From JACVRW01 sp963820315 (GTDB taxonomy: Bacteria > Actinomycetota > Thermoleophilia > Solirubrobacterales > Thermoleophilaceae): a stretch of 64,000 nucleotides of DNA. Under the pieces are notes generated by a model that saw only the letters and a list, made by a program, of their open reading frames with translations, ran no database searches and had not been told where the DNA came from. The stretch covers positions 116,921 through 180,920 of the forward strand of contig CAWFZK010000046.1 in assembly GCA_963820315.1 (NCBI GenBank), read 5' to 3'. The position numbers and the translations under genes are program-made. Below are positions 33,231 to 41,460 of this stretch, piece after piece (position 1 is the first letter of the stretch; each line of letters opens with the position of its first letter).

Positions 33231-34262
33231 ATGTCACTCACCTTCGGCGTCACCGTCCTGCCCGACCCGCCCTACCAGCGGCTGATCGAGCTGTTGCAGC
33301 TGGCCGAGCAGCAGGGCTTCGAGTACGGCTGGACCTACGACTCGCACGTGCTCTGGCAGGACTCGATCCCGACGCTCGCGCTCGCAGCCCAGGCGACCGA
33401 GCGCATCAAGCTCGGCCACATGGTCACCAACCCCGGCACGCGCGAGCCGACGGTGGTGGCGAGCGCCTACGCGACGCTCCAGGACATCTCCGACGGGCGC
33501 ATGGTGATGGGCATCGGGCGCGGCGACTCGGCGCGGCGCTACATCGGCCAGCAGCCCGTGAAGGTCGGCCCCTTCGAGGAAGCGCTCAGGATGATCAAGC
33601 CGTTCATGAACGGCGAGCAGGTCCACTGGAACGACACCGACATCGAGCTCGCCTGGGTCCGGCCCGAGCTGCCGCCGATCGAGATGCACGTCGCCGGCTA
33701 CGGCCCGCGCGTGCTCGCGGTGGCCGGCCGCGTCGGCGACGGCGTGATCATCCAGCTCGCCGACCCGGACATCATCCAGTGGACGATGGAGACCGCGCGC
33801 GCGGCTGCCGCGGAGGCGGGCCGCGATCCGGCGGCGCTCAAGTGCATCGTCTGCGCGCCCACGCACATCTCGGACGACCTGGCGGCGGCGCGCGAGCAGG
33901 TGCGCTGGTTCCCGGCGATGGTCTCGAACCACGTGCGCGACCTGATCAAGCGCTACGGCGCCGACGGCCAGGTGGTGCCGCGCGCGCTGACCGACTACGT
34001 GCCCGCCGAGACGCACTACGACTACGACGAGCATTCGCGCGTGGGCGCGCGTCACGGGGCGTTCGTCAGCGACGAGATCTGCGATCGCTTCTGCGTGCTG
34101 GGCACGCCCGAGCAGGCGGCCGCGAAGCTCGCCGAGCTGGAGCAGATCGGCGTCGATCAGTTCAACATCTATCTGATGACCGAGGGCCAGGAGCGGACCC
34201 TCGAGACCTACGGGCGCGAGATCATCCCGCGCTTCGCAGGCGTGACCGGAGGTGGGACATGA
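33231..34262 (+). CDS. LLM-class F420-dependent oxidoreductase of a ureide/pyrimidine operon
   Basis: A 343-residue luciferase-like enzyme beginning MSLTFGVTVLPDPPYQRLIE. Conserved blocks are GWTYDSHVLWQD, IKLGHMVTNPGTREPTVVAS, SDGRMVMGIGRGDSARRYIG and HVAGYGPRVLAVAGRVGDG. The N-terminus and GRGDSARR block resemble the F420-dependent subgroup often annotated next to hydantoinases; this link is from memory. Its TGA overlaps the ATG of the dihydropyrimidinase gene, so the pair is translationally coupled. It probably oxidises or reduces the ring substrate or product of that enzyme. Confidence 0.88.
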   Translation: MSLTFGVTVLPDPPYQRLIELLQLAEQQGFEYGWTYDSHVLWQDSIPTLALAAQATERIKLGHMVTNPGTREPTVVASAYATLQDISDGRMVMGIGRGDSARRYIGQQPVKVGPFEEALRMIKPFMNGEQVHWNDTDIELAWVRPELPPIEMHVAGYGPRVLAVAGRVGDGVIIQLADPDIIQWTMETARAAAAEAGRDPAALKCIVCAPTHISDDLAAAREQVRWFPAMVSNHVRDLIKRYGADGQVVPRALTDYVPAETHYDYDEHSRVGARHGAFVSDEICDRFCVLGTPEQAAAKLAELEQIGVDQFNIYLMTEGQERTLETYGREIIPRFAGVTGGGT

Positions 34263-35647
34263 GGAAGCTCATCCAGGGCGGGACGGTTGTGAGCGGCGGC
34301 CACGAGACGATGGCCGACGTCCTGATCGACGGCGAGGAGATCGCCGCCGTCGGGTCCTTCGGGAACGTGGAGGCCGAGGTTGTCGACGCCAGCGGCTGCT
34401 ACGTGCTCCCGGGCCTGATCGACAACCACACGCACATGGCGATGCCGTTCGGCGGCACCCGCTCGATCGACGACTACGACACTGGCACGCGCGCCGCCGC
34501 GGCGGGCGGGACCACCTGCATCGTCGACTTCGTCATCCAGCAGGAGCCCGGCGGGCTGCGCTCGTCACTCGAGGAGTGGCAGGAGCGCGCCGCTGGCGCC
34601 GCGCACGTCGACTACGGCTTCCATGTCGCGATCACGAGCGCCGACGAGGGGACGTTCGCGGACATGCCCGCGCTCGTCGAGGAGGAGGGCATCTGCTCGT
34701 TCAAGGTGTTCCTCGCCTACAAGGGCGTGCTGATGGTGACCGACGACCTCTTCCTCCGGGTCCTCGAGACCACGCGCGACCTCGATGCGCTCACGATGGT
34801 CCACTGCGAGAACGGCTGGGCGATCGACGTGCTGGTCGAGCGCGCGCTCGCGGCCGGCCAGACCGAGCCGATCTACCACGCGCACACGCGTCCCGAGATC
34901 CTCGAGGCCGAGGCGACCCACCGCTCCGTGCGGCTGGCCGAGCTGGCGGGCGCCAACCTGTTCATCGTGCACGTGACCTGCGGGCTCGCCGCCGACGAGA
35001 TCGCGGAGGGCCAGTCCCGCGGGGTCAGGGTGTCGGGTGAGACCTGCCTGCAGTACCTGACCAACACGATCGAGGATCTCGAGCGGCCCGATTTCGAGGG
35101 CGCGCGCTACGTGTGCTCGCCGCCGCTGCGCGAAGCACACAACCAGGAGCTGCTCTGGACGGCGCTGCGGCGCGGCGTGCTCGAGAGCATCTCGACCGAT
35201 CACTGCCCGTTCGACAGCGAGCAGAAGGCCCTCGGCCGCGACGACTTCTCGAAGATCCCGAACGGCCTCGCCATGATCCAGCACCGGCTCGTGAAGCTCT
35301 GGGATCTCGGGGTCGAGAGCGGTCGCATCACGCCGGCCGAGCTCGTCGAGCTGACCTCTGGAGCGATCGCGCGCCGCTTCGGCCTGCCGCGCAAGGGCGC
35401 GATCTCGCCGGGCAAGGATGCGGACGTCGTCATCTTCGACCCGGCCACGCCGTTCGAGTTCTCCACGCGCACCTCGCACATGAACGTCGACTACGACCTG
35501 TTCGAGGGCGACCGCTCCACGGGCAGCGTGCGCGAGACGTACTGCCGCGGCACGCTCGTCTACGACCGCGGTGAGATCCGCACCGAGCCGGGCCACGGGC
35601 GCTTCATCCCGCGCTCGCTCCGCGCGCCGGCTGCCGTGGCTTCGTGA
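34259..35647 (+). CDS. Dihydropyrimidinase / D-hydantoinase
   Basis: A 462-residue cyclic amidohydrolase that opens dihydropyrimidine or hydantoin rings to N-carbamoyl amino acids. The binuclear metal site is complete: DNHTHMAMP, the carbamylated Lys in FKVFLAYKG, MVHCENG, IVHVTCG and STDHCPF. The C-terminal GAISPGKDADVVIFDP is typical of the family. The ATG at 34259 has a strong GGAGGTGGGAC just upstream and overlaps the preceding stop. It is the second gene of the operon; its carbamoyl product fits the amidase encoded next. Confidence 0.93.
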   Translation: MRKLIQGGTVVSGGHETMADVLIDGEEIAAVGSFGNVEAEVVDASGCYVLPGLIDNHTHMAMPFGGTRSIDDYDTGTRAAAAGGTTCIVDFVIQQEPGGLRSSLEEWQERAAGAAHVDYGFHVAITSADEGTFADMPALVEEEGICSFKVFLAYKGVLMVTDDLFLRVLETTRDLDALTMVHCENGWAIDVLVERALAAGQTEPIYHAHTRPEILEAEATHRSVRLAELAGANLFIVHVTCGLAADEIAEGQSRGVRVSGETCLQYLTNTIEDLERPDFEGARYVCSPPLREAHNQELLWTALRRGVLESISTDHCPFDSEQKALGRDDFSKIPNGLAMIQHRLVKLWDLGVESGRITPAELVELTSGAIARRFGLPRKGAISPGKDADVVIFDPATPFEFSTRTSHMNVDYDLFEGDRSTGSVRETYCRGTLVYDRGEIRTEPGHGRFIPRSLRAPAAVAS

Positions 35648-35666
35648 CGGCGATGGACGCCGACTC

Positions 35667-36893
35667 GTGCTCGCGGACCTGCGCGAGCTGGCCCGCCTGA
35701 CCGGCGGGCCCGACGGCGCGCGGCGCGTCTGCTGGACGGACGAGTGGGTGAAGGCGCGCGAGTTCCTGCGCTCGCGCCTCGAGGAGCTGCCGGTGGAGAT
35801 CGAGGTCGACCCCGCCGGCAACCTCTGGGCTGACCTGCCGGGCGACGGCGACGACTTCGTGATCGTCGGCTCGCACATCGACTCGGTGCCGGCCGGCGGC
35901 TGGCTCGACGGCGCGCTCGGCATCCTCAGCGCCGTCGGCGCGCTGCGCGCGCACGCCGATGGCCGCCCGCCGGTGAGGCTGCGGCTCGTGGACTGGGCGG
36001 ACGAGGAGGGCGCCCGCTTCGGGCGCAGCCTGTTCGGCTCGTCCGCGTGCGCCGGCACGCTCGAGGTCGACGAGGTGCGCGACCTGCGCGACCGCGACGG
36101 CGAGCGCCTCGAGGACGTCGTCGCCCGCCACGGCGTGGAGCTCGAGCGCGTGCACGAGTCGGGCGAGCAGCTGCGCGGCGCCTGCGCCTACCTGGAGCTT
36201 CACATCGAGCAGGGGCCGGTCCTCGAGAGCCGCGGCGAGCCCGCGGCGACGGTCCTCGGCACGTGCGGCGTCGAACGCCACGTGGCGGTCTTCAGCGGCC
36301 AGGCCGCGCATGCCGGCGCGACCCCGATGGAGCTGCGCCGCGACAGCTTCGCGGCCACCGCCCAGGCCGCGCTCGCGATCCGCGAGATCGGGCTCAGCCA
36401 CGAGGGCGGCGTCTGCACGGTCGGCGGCGCCACGAGCGAGCCGGGCGTCGTGACGGCGGTTGCCGGACGCACCGAGATGCTGCTCGACCAGCGTCATCTC
36501 GATCCCGGCGAGCTCGCCACGATGCTCGCCGAGGCGCGCGAGGCCTGTGAGCGGGCTGCCGCCGACCAGGGCTGTGAGGTCGAGCTGCGCCATCTCTGGT
36601 CGATACCGCCGATCCCGTTCGACGACCGGCTGATCGCGTCCGCGCGCGAGGCCGTGCAGGCGGCCGGCGGAAAGGACACGGCGATCCCGAGCGGGCCGCT
36701 GCACGACGCCGCCGAGATGGCGCGCCTGATCCCGACCGTGATGATCTTCTCGTCCTCCTCGCCGCCGGTCTCGCACACGAAGGAGGAGGACACGCCCGAG
36801 GCGGACCTGCGCGTGGCGATCGAGGCCTACGGGCGCACCGTCGACGCCGCGCTCGAGCGCGCGGCCGCGGGCGAGCTGACGCCGCACGGGTGA
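35667..36893 (+). CDS. N-carbamoyl-amino-acid amidase / allantoate-type Zn hydrolase
   Basis: An M20-fold amidase of about 408 residues that hydrolyses N-carbamoyl amino acids to the amino acid, CO2 and ammonia. Metal ligands are visible in VGSHIDSVPAGGWLDGALG, WADEEGARFG, LHIEQGPVLE and SHTKEEDTPE. The open frame supports a GTG at 35667. However, the out-of-register ATGGACGCCGAC at 35653, preceded by a GTG that overlaps the upstream TGA (35644), would give MDAD plus the family-typical LLADLRELARLTGG if one base were added near 35664. I think the true start is there and one base is missing. It follows the dihydropyrimidinase directly. Confidence 0.85.
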   Translation: MLADLRELARLTGGPDGARRVCWTDEWVKAREFLRSRLEELPVEIEVDPAGNLWADLPGDGDDFVIVGSHIDSVPAGGWLDGALGILSAVGALRAHADGRPPVRLRLVDWADEEGARFGRSLFGSSACAGTLEVDEVRDLRDRDGERLEDVVARHGVELERVHESGEQLRGACAYLELHIEQGPVLESRGEPAATVLGTCGVERHVAVFSGQAAHAGATPMELRRDSFAATAQAALAIREIGLSHEGGVCTVGGATSEPGVVTAVAGRTEMLLDQRHLDPGELATMLAEAREACERAAADQGCEVELRHLWSIPPIPFDDRLIASAREAVQAAGGKDTAIPSGPLHDAAEMARLIPTVMIFSSSSPPVSHTKEEDTPEADLRVAIEAYGRTVDAALERAAAGELTPHG

Positions 36894-38163
36894 GGGCGCT
36901 CCAGCAGCAGCTCGAGTACCTCGAGGCGGCGAGCCCGTTCTACCGCGAGCGCCTGCGCGGCGTACGCGAACACGTGCGCGAGCCGGGCGACCTGGCGCGG
37001 CTGCCGTTCACGACCAAGGAGGAGCTGCGCGAGGGGCAGCGCGCGCAGCCGCCGTTCGGCCCGCAGCTGTGCGCTCCGCCCGAGCGGCTCGTGCGCATGC
37101 ACGTGACCTCGGGGACCACGGGCGAACCGGTGGCGGTGGGGTTTACGCGCGCCGATCACGAGGCGAACAGCGCGCTCGGCGGCGAGGCCTTCCGGATCGC
37201 GGGCCTCCGCCCGGACGACGTGATCGCCCACTGCCTCAACTACGCGCTCTACGCGGGCGGCATCGCCGACCACATGGCGCTCGAGGGCAGCGGCGCGACC
37301 GTCGTGCCGGTCGGCACCGGCCAGTCGCGCCGCCTGCTCGACCTCATCCCGCGGCTCGGCATCAACGGCCCTGTTCGGGACGCTCTCCTTCCCCGCGTAC
37401 CTGGCGGGCCGCGCGCGCGAGGCCGGCATCGAGCCGCGCGAGCTCGGCCTGCGCCACATCGTCACGGCCGGCGAGCCGGGCGCGGGCCTCGCCGCGGTGC
37501 GCGCGGAGATCGAGGAGGCGTGGGGCGCGAGCGTGACCGACACGTTCGGCATGTCGGACGTCTGGTCCACGATGGGCGGCGCCTGCGGGGAGGGCGACGG
37601 CCTCCACCTCACCACCAGCGAGCACGCCGTGCTCGAGCTGGTCGACCCGGACAGCGGCGAGCCGCTGCCGCTCGAGGACGGCGCGAGCGGCGAGCTCGTC
37701 TGGACGCACCTGCGCCGCGAGGCGTCGCCGCTTCTGCGCTACCGCTCGGGCGACCTCGCCGTCGTGTGGACCTCCGCGTGCGCCTGCGGGCGGGACACGC
37801 TCCGCATCCGGATCGACGGCCGGCGCGACGACATGCTGCGCATCAAGGCCGTCAACGTCTACCCGCAGGCGATCGGCGGCGCTGCTCGAGGCCGATGCGC
37901 GGCTCGGGCGCCACTGCGTCGTGGCCGAGGGCGACCCGATCGTCCCGCCGGTGGAGATCTACGTCGAGGCAGCCGCGGACGTCGAGCTCGACGGCCTGGC
38001 CGAGCGACTCCACGAGGCGCTGGGAGCGCGCTTCACGGTCACGCGACTCGACCCGGGCTCGCTGCCGGTCGCCGAGCAGAAGACCCGCATCATCCACCGG
38101 ACTGCCCGCGGCGACCCGCTGCCGCCCGCGGTCGAGAGCCTGAGAAGAGGAGCCGCCAGATGA
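36890..38163 (+). CDS. PaaK-like acyl/aryl-CoA ligase (two one-base frame breaks)
   Basis: An adenylate-forming ligase of about 424 residues resembling phenylacetate-CoA ligase. The N-terminal part has YLEAASPFYRERL, LPFTTKEELRE and the nucleotide loop HVTSGTTGEPVAVGF. After LGINGL the frame shifts near 37370 (extra C) and continues FGTLSFPAYLAGRAREAG through VTAGEPGAG, TFGMSDVW and YRSGDLAVV to VYPQAI. A second shift near 37875 leads to LLEADARLGRHCVVAEGD and the small C-terminal domain ending KTRIIHR. All three pieces match consecutive parts of one enzyme, so two inserted bases are the simplest explanation. It starts at GTG 36890 overlapping the amidase stop, and its TGA overlaps the next ATG. 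It probably activates the carboxylic acid product of the pathway. Confidence 0.78.
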
Positions 38164-38915
38164 CCGTGACCAGCGCCGACGAGGGCGTCGCCAGGATCGT
38201 CAGATGGGATCGCCAGGATCGGCGCAACGCCTGGGACCTCGACACGATGAACGCGATCGCCGACGCGATCGAGAGCGCGGGCGACGAGCCGGCGCTCCGC
38301 TGCGTCGTGCTGCGCGGGGCCGGCGACCACTTCTCGGCGGGTGACGACCTGCACGCGGCCATCAAGGCCGACGCGACCTCGTGGGCGGCGACCATCCAGG
38401 CGTTCCAGCGCATGACCCGAGTCGTCCTCGACAGTCCCCTGCCGGCGATCGCGGTCGTCGACGGCGTCTGCGTGGGCGGCGCGCTCGAGTTCGCCGCGAG
38501 CTGCGACATGCGCCTGTGCAGCGACCGCATCCGGCTGCTGACGCCGGAGGTCGGCATCGGCCTCGTCGCGAGCAACGCCGGCACGCTGCTCTTGCCGGAG
38601 GTGCTCGGCGAGACAGCGGCACGCGAGCTGCTGCTGACCGGCGAGGAGCGCAACGCGGACTGGGCGCGCGAGCACGGCTTCGCGACCGAGATGGTGCCGG
38701 CCGCAGAGCTCGACGCGCGCGTCCAGCATTGGGCCGGCGTGCTGGCGCAGCGCTCGCGCGACGCGGTCGCGGCCACGAAGTCGATGCTGAACGAGCGCTT
38801 CGGGAGCCTGCTGGCCGAGGCGATGGACCGCGAGACCCACCACTGCGTGCGGCTCTTCGACGAGCCGGACGCGCAGGCCGCGCTCGGCGAGTTCGCTGAG
38901 CGTAGGCGCGCCTAG
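38160..38915 (+). CDS. Enoyl-CoA hydratase/isomerase (crotonase family)
   Basis: A 251-residue crotonase-fold protein. The oxyanion-hole elements are HFSAGDDLHA (near residue 60) and GVCVGGALEFAASCD (near 102). The block TPEVGIGLVASNAGTLLLP occupies the catalytic Glu region, where most hydratases have a Gly-Gly pair; here it is SNAGT. The reaction could be hydration, isomerisation or C-C/C-N cleavage of an acyl-CoA. Its ATG overlaps the CoA ligase stop, making it the last gene of the five-gene ureide-type operon. Transaldolase follows after 18 bases but is probably a separate function. Confidence 0.87.
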   Translation: MTVTSADEGVARIVRWDRQDRRNAWDLDTMNAIADAIESAGDEPALRCVVLRGAGDHFSAGDDLHAAIKADATSWAATIQAFQRMTRVVLDSPLPAIAVVDGVCVGGALEFAASCDMRLCSDRIRLLTPEVGIGLVASNAGTLLLPEVLGETAARELLLTGEERNADWAREHGFATEMVPAAELDARVQHWAGVLAQRSRDAVAATKSMLNERFGSLLAEAMDRETHHCVRLFDEPDAQAALGEFAERRRA

Positions 38916-38933
38916 CGGAGTAACTTTGAAGGC

Positions 38934-40040
38934 ATGGCGAATCGACTGCGAGAGATAGAAGCCCTGGGTCAGGCGATCTGGATCGACAACCTGAACAGGC
39001 AGCTGCTCGACGATGGGACGCTCGCACAGCTCATCGACGACGACGGCCTCAGCGGGGTGACGTCGAACCCCACGATCTTCGAGAAGGGAATGGGGCACTC
39101 GGACCGCTACGACGATGCCTTCCGCGAGGTGCTGGCTGACACCAGCGACCCGCAGGAGATCTTCGAGCAGCTCGCGTACGCCGACGTTCGAGACGCCGCG
39201 GACCTGCTGCGGCCGACGTTCGAGGCGACCAAGGGGCAGGACGGCTACGTGTCGTTCGAGCTGGCCGCGTCGCTCGCCTTCGACGCCGAGGGATCGATCG
39301 AGGCGGGGCTGCACCACCGCGACACGATCGACCGTCGCAACGTGCTGATCAAGGTGCCGGGCACCGAGCCGGGCGTGAAGACCTTCGAGGAGCTCACGGC
39401 GCGCGGCGTGAACGTCAACGTGACGCTGCTGTTCGCGGTCGAGCGCTATCGCGATATCGCCGAGGCCTTCCTGCGCGGGCTCGAGCGCAGGCTCGATGCG
39501 GGCGAGTCGATCGAGCGCAGCGCATCGGTGGCGAGCTTCTTCGTATCGCGGGTGGATACGAAGGTCGACGCGGCGCTCGAGGCGCTGGGGCGCGAGGACC
39601 TCCGTGGCCGCGCCGCCGTGGCGAACGCCAGGCTCGCTTACGCGGCCTTCCAGGAGATCTTCGCCGGCGAGCGCTGGGAGCGGCTCGCGGCCGCGGGAGC
39701 CCGCGTGCAGCGCCCGCTCTGGGCCTCCACCTCGACGAAGAACCCCGACTACCCCGACACGCTCTACGTGGACGAGCTGATCGGCCCGGACACCGTCAAC
39801 ACGATGCCGGACGCCACGATCGACGCGGCGCGCGACCACGCCACGCCCGAGCGCACGATCGACCGTGACCTCGACGACGCCCACCGGCTGATGGACGAGC
39901 TGCGCGAGATCGGCGTCGATTTCGACGACATCGTGCAGCGCCAGCTCGTCGATGAGGGCGTCAAGTCGTTCGGGGAGTCCTACGACTCGCTGCTCGAGAC
40001 GCTGAGTCAGAAGGCGAGCGAGCTGGCGGCCGCGCGCTGA
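38934..40040 (+). CDS. tal: Transaldolase
   Basis: A 368-residue pentose-phosphate-pathway enzyme transferring a dihydroxyacetone unit between sugar phosphates. The N-terminal IWIDNLNRQLL and GVTSNPTIFEKGMGHS are diagnostic of the long actinobacterial type. The Schiff-base Lys140 lies in NVLIKVPGT. NVNVTLLFAVERY, SVASFFVSRVDTKVD and WASTSTKNPDY complete the signature. A GAAGG precedes the ATG at 38934. There are no other pentose phosphate genes nearby, although in many actinobacteria tal sits with tkt and zwf. Confidence 0.95.
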   Translation: MANRLREIEALGQAIWIDNLNRQLLDDGTLAQLIDDDGLSGVTSNPTIFEKGMGHSDRYDDAFREVLADTSDPQEIFEQLAYADVRDAADLLRPTFEATKGQDGYVSFELAASLAFDAEGSIEAGLHHRDTIDRRNVLIKVPGTEPGVKTFEELTARGVNVNVTLLFAVERYRDIAEAFLRGLERRLDAGESIERSASVASFFVSRVDTKVDAALEALGREDLRGRAAVANARLAYAAFQEIFAGERWERLAAAGARVQRPLWASTSTKNPDYPDTLYVDELIGPDTVNTMPDATIDAARDHATPERTIDRDLDDAHRLMDELREIGVDFDDIVQRQLVDEGVKSFGESYDSLLETLSQKASELAAAR

Positions 40041-40059
40041 GCTTCTGGACTGTCGAGGC

Positions 40060-40860
40060 TCAGGCGCGCGCCAAAACGTAGCGCCACTCGTTCTCGAGCC
40101 GGAAGCTGCCGTCCCGCCGGCGCCTGGGCGCGAGCGCTGCGGCGATTGCGCCCGCGACGGCCCGCTCCCCGGAGTGGTAGATCGCCTCGGTGACGCCGCC
40201 CGGCGCAAGCATGTGCCGGACCAGCGTCTCCTCGTCGGGGAACTCGAATGCGGTCCGCAGCTCGTACGAGTACTCCGGCTCGAGCCCCGCGGCGCTCGCG
40301 ATCTGCTCGAGCACTCCCCGCTTCCACAGCGGCGGCTGGGCCGGTCGGGGCTCGGGGTCGCGCGGCCGCAGGGCGCCGACGGCGGCGAGCATCGGCATGA
40401 GCTCGCAGCGCTCGGGCCGGCCCCACACCTGGATGAGCACGGGTGCGTCCGGCTTGGCCACCCGGCCCGCCTCGCGCAGCGCCGCGGTCATGTCGGCCGC
40501 GAAGAAGAAGGAGTTGAAGCCGGTGACGACGTCGAACGAGTCGTCGTCGAAGGGCAGGAACTCGGCGTCGCCGACTCGCAGCTCGGCCTCGGGCACGCGC
40601 GCGCGGGCCACGCGCAGGAGCGCGCGTGACGCGTCGAGCCCGTAGGGCCGCGCGCCCAGGTCCGTGACGGCACGCAGGAAGACGCCGCTGCCGCAGCCGA
40701 CGTCGAGCACACGGTCGCCCGGCCCGATGCCGGTGCGGCGGATGCTCTCCTCGTAGGCCGGCAACTGCTGTTCCTCGATGGCGGCCCAGTCGCCGGGTCG
40801 CTGTCCCCAGAGCTCGCCCTGCCGTGCGCCGCTACCCGTCGCCGCGACCGCCGTCGTCAT
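40060..40860 (-). CDS. Class I SAM-dependent methyltransferase
   Basis: A 266-residue soluble methyltransferase of the Methyltransf_11/25 type. Motif I is VLDVGCGSGVFLRAV, followed by PYGLDASRALLR and ELRVGDAEFLPFDDDSFDVV, the SAM-contacting acid loops. The C-terminal half is variable and helical, as expected for the substrate domain. The substrate is unknown. It is divergent from a PadR-type regulator whose tandem operators lie between the two genes, so it is probably repressed by that regulator. Confidence 0.85.
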   Translation of the reverse strand: MTTAVAATGSGARQGELWGQRPGDWAAIEEQQLPAYEESIRRTGIGPGDRVLDVGCGSGVFLRAVTDLGARPYGLDASRALLRVARARVPEAELRVGDAEFLPFDDDSFDVVTGFNSFFFAADMTAALREAGRVAKPDAPVLIQVWGRPERCELMPMLAAVGALRPRDPEPRPAQPPLWKRGVLEQIASAAGLEPEYSYELRTAFEFPDEETLVRHMLAPGGVTEAIYHSGERAVAGAIAAALAPRRRRDGSFRLENEWRYVLARA

Positions 40861-40883
40861 GTCGGTCTCCTTGCATCCGTAGC

Positions 40884-40920
40884 CTATGGACCATAGTCAG
40901 CGTAAACTACGGAACATAGT
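40884..40920. promoter_or_regulatory. Tandem operators between the methyltransferase and PadR genes
   Basis: Site 1 is a perfect palindrome CTATGGACCATAG (40884-40896). Site 2 is CTACGGAACATAGT (40907-40920), which matches the first copy plus its next base at 12 of 14 positions. The centres are 23 bases apart, about two helical turns. Site 2 abuts the PadR ATG at 40921 and site 1 is close to the methyltransferase start at 40860. The PadR-family protein probably binds here and represses both genes. Confidence 0.6.
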
Positions 40921-41460
40921 ATGTCCAACGGTGAGCTCAGCCTCTTCTCGTACGAGGTGCTCGCCCTCGTAGGTCACGAGGGCGCGGGTGCCCACGACCT
41001 GCTGCGGATGGCCCAGCGCGGCCGGCTGCTCGCGTGGGCGGGCGAGAGCCAGTACTACGTGGAGCCCAAGCGGCTCGCCAAGCTCGGCTACCTCGACGCG
41101 AGCCGCGTGCCCGGCAAGACGCGAGAGCGCACGGTCTACACCCTCACCGGCAAGGGGCTCGCCACGCTCCGCGAGTGGGGCGCGACGCCGGCCCACGTGA
41201 CCGCGTTCAAGAGCGAGGCGCTGCTGCGAATGCTCGCGACGGACCTGGTCGGCGAGGGGCCCACGCGCGCGAGCATCGCCGCGCTGCGCGAGGACATCGC
41301 CGATCTCGAGGCCCGCCTCGATGCGAGCCGCGAGAGCGCCGAGGCGCTGCCGCACCGGAGCAAGTACCTGCTGCTCGCCAACGACTTCCTGCGCGGTCTC
41401 CTCGCGCTCCACCTCGACTGGGTCGAGCGGGTCGAGGCAGAGCTCGACCCGCCCGCCTAG
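40921..41460 (+). CDS. PadR-family transcriptional regulator
   Basis: A 179-residue regulator. The winged-helix part begins LSLFSYEVLALVGHEGAGAH and has YYVEPKRLAKLGYLDASRVP with the wing RTVYTLTGKGLATLREW, all typical of PadR. The C-terminal helical region (about residues 100-175) holds the coiled-coil dimerisation segment LREDIADLEARLDASRESAE. The ATG at 40921 has no ribosome binding site; instead operator site 2 directly precedes it, so bound protein would block transcription and the message may be leaderless. Its stop shares CTAG with the convergent RTX-like gene. Confidence 0.87.
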   Translation: MSNGELSLFSYEVLALVGHEGAGAHDLLRMAQRGRLLAWAGESQYYVEPKRLAKLGYLDASRVPGKTRERTVYTLTGKGLATLREWGATPAHVTAFKSEALLRMLATDLVGEGPTRASIAALREDIADLEARLDASRESAEALPHRSKYLLLANDFLRGLLALHLDWVERVEAELDPPA

